Below, piece by piece: positions 14,730 to 20,057 of a DNA stretch of 20,057 nucleotides. Origin of the DNA: GWC2-37-8 sp964485555 (GTDB lineage Bacteria; Patescibacteriota; Minisyncoccia; Moranbacterales; GWC2-37-73); assembly GCA_964485555.1 (NCBI GenBank), contig CAZAJN010000016.1, positions 1 to 20,057 on the forward strand. Direction: 5' to 3'. The translations under genes were made by a program, and so were the position numbers. Below the pieces are notes generated by a model. The model did not search any database, had not been told where the DNA came from, and saw only the letters and a program-made list of their open reading frames with translations. Numbering within the stretch: the stretch's first letter is position 1; each line of letters opens with the position of its first letter.

Positions 14730-15557
14730 TTATTTTTGGCACGCGGGGCAGTGGAAAGTGCTCCTTTGCTCAACTGTGCCCTTTTCAATTATTGTATCAC
14801 ATTTCACGCATTTTTTACCAGCTTTTCCATACACTTTCAGAAAATTTTGAAATCCTCCTTTTTTGTCATTTCCATCCCTATAATCACTAAAAGAGGTTCC
14901 GCGCAATTCGATGGCTTTTTTCAAGATTTTCAAAATGGACTTTTGGAGCAATTTCAGTTCAGCTGGACTTAGGCTGCTAATTTTGCGATGAGGATTTATT
15001 TTTGAATCAAAGGGGATTTCGGAGGCATAAATATTTCCGATTCCGGAGATTACCGTCTGATCCATCAGGATGCTCTTAATGCTTTTATGTTTTTTTCTTT
15101 CAATTAACTCTGTAAATTTTTCAATGGTGAATTCTGTTGAAAAAGGATCGACACCCTTTTTGGCTGTAATTTCCAATAACTTTGTTTTGCTTATGATTTC
15201 AATGGTGGCAAATTTGCGGATGTCATGAAATTCCAGGGCGCCATTTTTTTTCAAATAAAAAATATGATGTAGATGTTTGGGAACAGCTTCTAGCTTGTAG
15301 GCTGCAGGTTGTAGCTTTGTCAGGATTAGTTTTCCGGTCATTTTCAAATGGATAACGATAAATTTTTCATTAGCAATCTCTATGATAATATTTTTACCAT
15401 TTCTCATTACAGACTTTATCTTCTGATTTGTAATTTTGCTTCCAATGTTTTCCGATTTGATAGCTTTTGGAAAATCCGTCCAAAAACCGGTGATGGTATC
15501 GCTGGTGATTTTTTGAAGGTCATTCACAATTGTTTGCACTTCAGGAAGTTCAGGCAT
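14730..15557 (-). CDS. mutM: Formamidopyrimidine-DNA glycosylase
   Basis: 275 residues beginning MPELPEVQTI, where Pro2 is the Schiff-base nucleophile and Glu3 the general acid. Lys55, in MRNGKNIII, matches the catalytic beta-hairpin lysine, and HLKMTGKL follows. The helix-two-turn-helix region contains SILMDQTVISGIGNIYASEI. The C-terminal zinc finger has Cys 250, 253, 270 and 273, with Arg265 contacting the phosphates. It excises 8-oxoguanine and Fapy lesions, and nicks the backbone. Sequence details favour Fpg over Nei. It lies downstream of polA on the same strand, so the two may be expressed together for base-excision repair. Confidence 0.97.
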   Translation of the reverse strand: MPELPEVQTIVNDLQKITSDTITGFWTDFPKAIKSENIGSKITNQKIKSVMRNGKNIIIEIANEKFIVIHLKMTGKLILTKLQPAAYKLEAVPKHLHHIFYLKKNGALEFHDIRKFATIEIISKTKLLEITAKKGVDPFSTEFTIEKFTELIERKKHKSIKSILMDQTVISGIGNIYASEIPFDSKINPHRKISSLSPAELKLLQKSILKILKKAIELRGTSFSDYRDGNDKKGGFQNFLKVYGKAGKKCVKCDTIIEKGTVEQRSTFHCPACQK

Positions 15558-15577
15558 GATTTTAGCTTATTAAACAT

Positions 15578-15651
15578 TAGCTGATTAGCTTTTTAGCTAA
15601 TGACGCAATTATAATTTTGAGAAAAGCATCGCCTAGGAAGCTAATCAGCTA
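15578..15651. repeat. Inverted repeats with competing hairpins between polA and mutM
   Basis: TAGCTGATTAGCTT (15578-15591) and AAGCTAATCAGCTA (15638-15651) are perfect 14-bp complements. The left copy can instead pair locally as ATTAGCT-TTTT-AGCTAAT (15584-15601). The two folds exclude each other. The gap has no gene and both flanking genes are on the minus strand. Confidence 0.6.
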
Positions 15652-15669
15652 AAAAGCTGCGAAGCTGTT

Positions 15670-18372
15670 CTAGATTTCTCCCCAATTATCTCCAACTTGC
15701 GCATCCACGATCAGTGGAACACGAAGAGGGTGCACATGCTCCATGATTTCTTTGAGTTTGTTTGCCACGGTCTCGGCCTTTTCCGATTTCACCTCCAAAA
15801 TGATTTCATCATGAATCTGAAGAATCATTTGGACATCGCTGTCATTTTCAAAAGCTTTCTGTGTGTGAATCATGGCCAGTTTCACAATGTCAGCAGCCAG
15901 GCCTTGAATAGGCATGTTGATGGCCATTCTTTCGGCTCCTGCAGCTACTTGGAAATTGGGAGAATTTATCTCATTGAGATTTCTTCTTCTGCCAAGCAAT
16001 GTTTCGACATAACCATTAGTTCGTGCAAATTCGCGTGTTTCTTTCATGTATCTGGCCACTCCAGCGAATTTTTCCATGTAGGCATTGATGAATTTTTGGG
16101 CTTGGTCTCGTGGAATTCCGGCTGATTGTGAAAAGCCGAATGAGCTCATCCCGTAGATGATCCCGAAATTCAAAGCCTTGGCAGCCGAGCGCATTTTTTG
16201 CGTCACTTGCGATATGGCCACGCCATTAACCTCGGAGGCCGTGATTGAATGGATGTCATCTCCTCTGTGAAAGGCCTCTATCAATTTTTTGTCACCACTC
16301 ACGTGCGCCACACAGCGAAGATCGATTTGTGAATAATCAGCGCCTACCAGCTTGAAACCATCTTTAGCCGCGAAGGCAGTCCTTAGTAATTGTCCGAGTT
16401 CTGTTTTGATTGGAATGTTTTGCAAGTTGGGATCAGTTGATGAAAGTCGTCCGGTGGCGGCGACTGCTTGATTGAAAGTCGTGTGAATGCGTGAATTTTC
16501 GTCTACCAATTTTGGAATAGCATCGAGATAGGTGGTTTTCAATTTGAAAAGTTCGCGATACTCCTCGATCTTCTCAATTATCTTGTGAGAACCTCTCAAT
16601 TTTTCCAATTCAGCTGCTCCAGTCGACAAACCCTTTTTTGTTTTTTTGATGTCCACGCTGGAAAGTGCCAAGTCTGTAAAAAGTATTTCTGACAATTGGC
16701 TAGGGGAGTTGATGTTGAACTGTCTCCCAGCCATTTCATAGATGGATTTTTCCAGATTCTTGATGGTCACAGTTATTTTTTCAGAGATACCTTTGAAAAT
16801 GGTCGTGTTTAGTTCAACGCCTGCAATCTCCATGTCAGCCAAAATTTTCAAAAGTGGCATTTCCATTTCGTGAAAAATAGTTGAAATTGTTCCGTCAGTC
16901 AGCGCCGATTGCTTCTGATCGGCGCTTATTTCGTCAATTCTTTTCTCCAAGGAATTTTTCAATTTGAACGCGTAGTCCGCTTGTTGGCAAATTAAATTGA
17001 CCGCATTTTTTTCATCTTCCGGGTTTGCAACCAAAGAGAGTTGACCCTTAGTTTTTTTCTCAAAGGTGATGTCCTCGCCAAGCTCAGCAAAAACAAGTTT
17101 TTCCAATGTGATTTTTTCTCCGGGGTTCAAAGCATAGGCAGCCAACATGTCGTCGAAGGACATGTTTTCAAGAACTATTGAAGCGGAAAAAAGTTGTTTG
17201 TAGATAGCCTTTAAGTCATAGCCAATCTTTTTGACAATTGAACTTTGCAAAATATTTTTCAGATCTTCCCTGACAAGCATTTCTGCTGGAAAAAATGCTG
17301 CGCGCCCAGTTTTCCAAGATATGGCAAGTCCGCTAAGCTTCCCGTCAGCTGTTTCACTGGCGATTGAGATCTCCGATGCTTCAGAAAATTCGGAAATCAG
17401 TTCCTGCATGTTATCCTTGGTTGCCAAGGTGTATTTGAAATCTTTCACGCCATCGGAAGTTTTTTTGCTAGTCGCTTTCTCTATTTCTTCGGTTTGGATT
17501 CCCGGCAGACGCTTAATCAGACTAAAAAAATTAAGCTCGCTAAAAAGTTTCACGATTTTTTCGCGGTCATAGTCATGCAGTACTGATTTTTCAAGTTCAA
17601 ATTCAATGGGGACATCCAATGAAATCGTTGCCAGTTCCTGACTAAGGTAGGCTTGAACTTTGTCGCGCACCAATTTATCTTTCACTGCTCCTTTGATTTC
17701 TTCAATATTTTCATACACTCCGTCCAATGCCACATATTTTTGAAGCAAAGTCACAGCAGTTTTTTCTCCGATACCCTTCACGCCCGGAATGTTGTCAGAA
17801 GGATCTCCTCGAAGAGCCTTGTAGTCAATGATCTGATCGGGATTGAGACCATAGCGCTCAATGACTCTGTCTTTGTCATAAAGAATTGAATCGCTCAAGC
17901 CCCTTCTCATGGTATAAACTTTTGTGGTGTCGTTCACCAGCTGCAAGGTGTCCATATCGCCAGTGACTATGATGGTTTCAATCGAATCCCCATTTTTTTT
18001 AATCTGAGTGGCGATGGTCCCAATGATGTCGTCAGCCTCGAAACCTGCTTTTTCATAGATCGGGATATTGAAAGCCTCGACGACTTCTTTGACTCGCGGG
18101 ATTTGGGCATATAGCTCGTCGTCTCCTTTCACACGAGTGGCTTTGTAGGCTTCAAATTTTTCATGGCGAAATGTTTTGCCCGCCAAATCGAAAGACGCCA
18201 CAACGTAGTCAGGTTTGAATTCCGCAATCACACTGAGCAAAGTGGAGGAAAATCCATACACAGCATTGACCAATTCTCCCTTTTTGGTGGAAAAAGGTGG
18301 CAGCGCGTGATACGCACGATGAATGATGGCGTTGCCGTCGATAAGGATGAGTTTTTTAGTTTCTTTTTTCAT
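15670..18372 (-). CDS. polA: DNA polymerase I
   Basis: 900 residues with three parts. The 5' nuclease/flap domain (about 5-290) has LILIDGNAIIHRAYHA, FEADDIIGTIA, VTGDMDTLQLV and GDPSDNIPGVKGIGEKTA. The 3'-5' exonuclease-like domain (about 311-480) has lost key metal ligands: Ala338 replaces the first Asp of the Asp-x-Glu motif and Ile390 stands at the second Asp, while Asp466 remains. Proofreading is therefore probably absent. The polymerase domain has motif A DYSQIDLR (679-686), motif B KMRSAAKALNFGIIYG (726-741) and motif C QIHDE (852-856). In motif A an Asp (684) replaces the usual Glu (E710 in E. coli). It fills gaps and removes RNA primers. It lies 112 bp upstream of mutM. Confidence 0.98.
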   Translation of the reverse strand: MKKETKKLILIDGNAIIHRAYHALPPFSTKKGELVNAVYGFSSTLLSVIAEFKPDYVVASFDLAGKTFRHEKFEAYKATRVKGDDELYAQIPRVKEVVEAFNIPIYEKAGFEADDIIGTIATQIKKNGDSIETIIVTGDMDTLQLVNDTTKVYTMRRGLSDSILYDKDRVIERYGLNPDQIIDYKALRGDPSDNIPGVKGIGEKTAVTLLQKYVALDGVYENIEEIKGAVKDKLVRDKVQAYLSQELATISLDVPIEFELEKSVLHDYDREKIVKLFSELNFFSLIKRLPGIQTEEIEKATSKKTSDGVKDFKYTLATKDNMQELISEFSEASEISIASETADGKLSGLAISWKTGRAAFFPAEMLVREDLKNILQSSIVKKIGYDLKAIYKQLFSASIVLENMSFDDMLAAYALNPGEKITLEKLVFAELGEDITFEKKTKGQLSLVANPEDEKNAVNLICQQADYAFKLKNSLEKRIDEISADQKQSALTDGTISTIFHEMEMPLLKILADMEIAGVELNTTIFKGISEKITVTIKNLEKSIYEMAGRQFNINSPSQLSEILFTDLALSSVDIKKTKKGLSTGAAELEKLRGSHKIIEKIEEYRELFKLKTTYLDAIPKLVDENSRIHTTFNQAVAATGRLSSTDPNLQNIPIKTELGQLLRTAFAAKDGFKLVGADYSQIDLRCVAHVSGDKKLIEAFHRGDDIHSITASEVNGVAISQVTQKMRSAAKALNFGIIYGMSSFGFSQSAGIPRDQAQKFINAYMEKFAGVARYMKETREFARTNGYVETLLGRRRNLNEINSPNFQVAAGAERMAINMPIQGLAADIVKLAMIHTQKAFENDSDVQMILQIHDEIILEVKSEKAETVANKLKEIMEHVHPLRVPLIVDAQVGDNWGEI

Positions 18373-18380
18373 GGTTTTTT

Positions 18381-18408
18381 AGTATATCGCAGGTTTAATA
18401 TATTACAA
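18381..18408 (-). promoter_or_regulatory. Candidate polA promoter
   Basis: On the minus strand: TTGTAA (18408-18403), a 16-bp spacer, TATACT (18386-18381). The -10 is good and the -35 fair. The transcript would start almost at the polA ATG (18372), leaving a very short or absent leader. Confidence 0.4.
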
Positions 18409-18433
18409 GCTGATAGCGATCATTCTGCATATG

Positions 18434-18457
18434 TCATTCCTGCTCAGACAGGAATGA
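18434..18457. repeat. Palindromic intergenic repeat (TCATTCCTG hairpin)
   Basis: Perfect 9-bp arms TCATTCCTG (18434-18442) and CAGGAATGA (18449-18457) around CTCAGA. It resembles widely dispersed GTCATTCC-type intergenic repeats. It lies between the end of the TrmB-type gene and the polA promoter and has no U-run in either direction. Confidence 0.55.
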
Positions 18458-18465
18458 TAATTTGG

Positions 18466-19212
18466 TTATTTCTTTCTCAAATTATTCCAAATCAAATTAA
18501 AAATTGCTCTTTGTGTGTCAGCTATTTGCTGCGACTCAATGATGACGGCAACTTTTTCTTCTCCCAGTGAAACAATGGCGACTTTGTTTTGATAGACATT
18601 GATTTCATTGGTGATGAAGAATTTATTTCTCGGAATAAGCAAGGTTTCGCGCCATTCTTTCTTGTTGTCTTGGCTGTGACTCTCGGCATATTTGTCAGTG
18701 GGCATGATCAATTTTTCTTTTATTCTTTTGGCGGCGCGCTTTTTGACATATCTGTCAACATCGCTTCTGGTGAAAATCTTATAAATTTCTCCCAGAGTGG
18801 CAAAGCCAACCACTTCTGATCCGTCAGGAAGATCCAATATCTCATAGTACGCTTTCAAAATGCCTTCTTTGCCTTCATAGAACTTTATTTTTGGTTTATT
18901 GGGGCCAGTTGAAGTGAGCAAGGACAAATCGGGAAGCAAGCTTTCCAAAATGTCTTTTTGCCGGTCAATAATTTTTTGCAGTTTTTTGGGCTCAGTTCCG
19001 CCATAGAGCTTTCTTTTTCCAGAGATGCTGACTTCCAAAAGGCCTTTTTCAACCATTTCATCCAAAAATTCATAAATTGTGCCACGCTTGAGGCCTGATT
19101 TTTGAGCCAGTTTGGCAATGGTCGCAGGGCCAGTTTCCAGGGAAATCAAATAAAGCCGAGCTTCTTTTTTGCTCAGTCCTAGTTTTTCCAAAGAATTTAT
19201 CTGACTGCTCAT
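18466..19212 (-). CDS. TrmB-family transcriptional regulator
   Basis: 248 residues. Residues about 5-72 form a winged helix typical of TrmB: LEKLGLSKKEARLYLISL, then GPATIAKLAQKSGLKRGTIY as the helix-turn-helix, then VEKGLLEVSISGKRKLY as the wing. A short coiled linker (75-100) leads to a sensor-like half (about 108-248) with IKFYEGKEGILKAYYEIL, DRYVKKRAAKRIKEKL, RETLLIPRNKFFI and VAIVSLGEEKVAVIIESQQI. This layout is common in Patescibacteria TrmB-like proteins, whose ligand is unknown. It is divergent from the gene at 19436, and the shared upstream region has mirrored repeats, one just downstream of its own predicted promoter. Autoregulation and control of the neighbour are therefore likely, but inferred. 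Confidence 0.87.
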   Translation of the reverse strand: MSSQINSLEKLGLSKKEARLYLISLETGPATIAKLAQKSGLKRGTIYEFLDEMVEKGLLEVSISGKRKLYGGTEPKKLQKIIDRQKDILESLLPDLSLLTSTGPNKPKIKFYEGKEGILKAYYEILDLPDGSEVVGFATLGEIYKIFTRSDVDRYVKKRAAKRIKEKLIMPTDKYAESHSQDNKKEWRETLLIPRNKFFITNEINVYQNKVAIVSLGEEKVAVIIESQQIADTQRAIFNLIWNNLRKK

Positions 19213-19215
19213 AGA

Positions 19216-19365
19216 TTAAAGATATTTGTATAAAAAAACCGACACTTTTATCTAAATTAAATATATCACATTAATTAAAGCATGTAAATAGTGCTATAAA
19301 TATGTAAAAATGTCGAAAAGAACTATAAAAATAAGTGTCGGCAAACTATTGACAAATATCTTTAA
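19216..19365. promoter_or_regulatory. Mirrored two-block operator candidates in the divergent promoter region
   Basis: AAGTGTCGG, 9-10 bases, then ACAAATATCTTTAA occurs twice in opposite orientation. On the plus strand the blocks are 19333-19341 and 19352-19365. On the minus strand they are 19247-19239 and 19229-19216. The plus copy runs through the -35 of the gene at 19436. The minus copy lies between the TrmB-type promoter and its ATG. Both blocks are perfect matches. Binding by the adjacent regulator is inference. Confidence 0.6.
19260..19288 (-). promoter_or_regulatory. Candidate promoter of the TrmB-type gene
   Basis: On the minus strand: TTTACA (19288-19283), a 17-bp spacer ending in TGA, TATATT (19265-19260). 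Both boxes match at five of six positions and there is an extended -10 TG. Transcription would start near 19253, directly before the repeat block at 19247-19239. Confidence 0.55.
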
Positions 19366-19377
19366 ACATGCTAATAT
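19349..19377 (+). promoter_or_regulatory. Candidate promoter of the gene at 19436
   Basis: A perfect TTGACA (19349-19354), a 17-bp spacer, TAATAT (19372-19377). A perfect inverted repeat, CATGCTAA (19367-19374) and TTAGCATG (19384-19391), overlaps the -10 and the likely start point, as an operator would. Confidence 0.6.
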
Positions 19378-19423
19378 AGACCGTTAGCATGAGTCAATCG
19401 GTAAGTTATTTCACAAATAAATA

Positions 19424-19429
19424 GAGGAG
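19424..19429 (+). promoter_or_regulatory. Strong Shine-Dalgarno site of the gene at 19436
   Basis: GAGGAG, six bases before ATG. Most other genes here have weak or no recognisable sites, so this one stands out and fixes the start. Confidence 0.8.
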
Positions 19430-19435
19430 AATACC

Positions 19436-19843
19436 ATGAAAAAATTAGTAAAAACTGGAGATTCAGAAGTTACAAATTATCTTAAGCAATTTTTTGCTCT
19501 ATCAGCTCGGCAGATAGAGGCAAATCCTAAGCGACACCCATGGAACATTAGAAAGGGTTATTTCAGTTGCCCTGCAAGTTGCGGATTCATTTGTCCTGGC
19601 CTGGGTGAAGAATTTGAAGTCCTGGAAGACATTGAATTTCCTGATGATGAGGTTTTGAATCCTGGGGTTTATCGAATTGTCTACCATGATGGAGGAAATA
19701 CTTCTCACTTCATCCATATTGAAAAATATGAAAATGGTGGATGGAAAAGACACTTGTGCGCTCACGCAGGGTGGTCTGATGAAGTTATGGTGAATTGGAT
19801 CGGTGTTCGTAGAGTCAATGTTCAGCCAGAATTACAGCTTTAA
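19436..19843 (+). CDS. Small Cys/His-rich protein of unknown function
   Basis: 135 residues; I do not recognise a family. There is no signal peptide and no membrane helix. A central CPASCGFIC (Cys 45, 49, 53) plus Cys108 and six His (34, 84, 91, 94, 106, 110) could bind a metal. Repeated Trp and Gly (GGW, AGW, NW) and VYRIVYHDGG suggest a compact beta-rich domain. The ATG at 19436 follows GAGGAG with a 6-base spacer, the strongest ribosome site seen in the window. The promoter is also strong, so high expression under control is plausible. It is divergent from the TrmB-type regulator, which may control it. A hairpin follows the stop codon. Confidence 0.8.
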   Translation: MKKLVKTGDSEVTNYLKQFFALSARQIEANPKRHPWNIRKGYFSCPASCGFICPGLGEEFEVLEDIEFPDDEVLNPGVYRIVYHDGGNTSHFIHIEKYENGGWKRHLCAHAGWSDEVMVNWIGVRRVNVQPELQL

Positions 19844-19852
19844 AAAATTCGG

Positions 19853-19878
19853 CAAGGGAAATGAATCTATTTCCCTTG
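19853..19878 (+). terminator. Probable terminator hairpin after the Cys/His-rich gene
   Basis: Perfect 10-bp arms CAAGGGAAAT and ATTTCCCTTG around a 6-base loop, 10 bases after the stop. The following T-tract is poor (TCACTCTTATT), so termination efficiency is uncertain. From here to the right edge I see no gene. Confidence 0.6.
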
Positions 19879-20057
19879 TCACTCTTATTAAATTCATAAC
19901 AGTGGTGGATTTATAAGAGGTGTTTTTCTATTTATTGTTGAAGATGGGGTTATTGTTACGCTATAGATCATAATTAAAGGTTACCGAAATATATTGGCGA
20001 ATTTTCAGAATTTTTCATTTGAGTCACCGAAACTTCTTTGTATATCGTAAAGCTTTT

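Noticed and set aside
15697..16125. 142-codon plus-strand frame
   Set aside because: It is antisense to the PolA polymerase domain, whose motifs are intact.
1..20057. tRNA, rRNA or insertion-sequence genes
   Set aside because: No tRNA-like cloverleaf, rRNA segment, transposase frame or flanking terminal repeats were seen by eye.

Overview
The window looks like an AT-rich chromosome segment around the replication origin of a Candidatus Patescibacteria (CPR) bacterium. This rests on several things: a reduced origin region with no recF, gyrB, yidD or mnmE; short versions of YidC and of Jag/KhpB; a small DciA-like protein beside dnaN; and a pilin-like membrane segment fused to an M15 peptidase. 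TrmB-family regulators and DUF3048 proteins are also common in that group. I cannot place it to class or order. TGA is used as a normal stop (dnaN ends in TGA at the expected family length), which argues against the UGA-glycine code of Gracilibacteria/Absconditabacteria.

Layout. At 2-613 (+) lies the 3' part of a membrane-anchored M15 (VanY-like) D,D-peptidase. From 8192 down to 597 everything is on the minus strand: rpmH-rnpA-yidC-jag, then a surface-polysaccharide set (Wzx-like flippase, two GT2 glycosyltransferases, two O-antigen ligase/polymerase-like proteins). The last genes overlap, as in an operon. rpmH (44 codons) is easily missed. The roughly 500 bp between rpmH and dnaA (8193-8690) is the likely origin: it holds DnaA boxes, a divergent rpmH promoter and an extended -10 promoter facing dnaA. 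From 8691 to 12306 the plus strand carries dnaA, dnaN, a DUF721/DciA-like gene and rpsT, ending in a bidirectional terminator. Two more consensus DnaA boxes lie between dnaA and dnaN, so the origin may be bipartite.

From 19212 down to 12385 the minus strand carries a TrmB-type regulator, polA, mutM, a DUF3048 protein and holA, so DNA replication and repair genes sit on both sides of the origin. The gaps between these genes are rich in palindromic and inverted repeats. At the right end the TrmB-type regulator is divergent from a small unrecognised Cys/His-rich protein (19436-19843). Their shared intergenic region carries the same two sequence blocks in mirror orientation, one copy per promoter, which is the clearest regulatory signal in the window.

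Together the genes cover replication initiation (DnaA, origin, DciA-like loader), elongation (beta clamp, delta, Pol I), base-excision repair (MutM), ribosome and RNase P assembly, membrane insertion, and cell-surface glycan production. The last 214 bases hold one hairpin and no gene that I can support.
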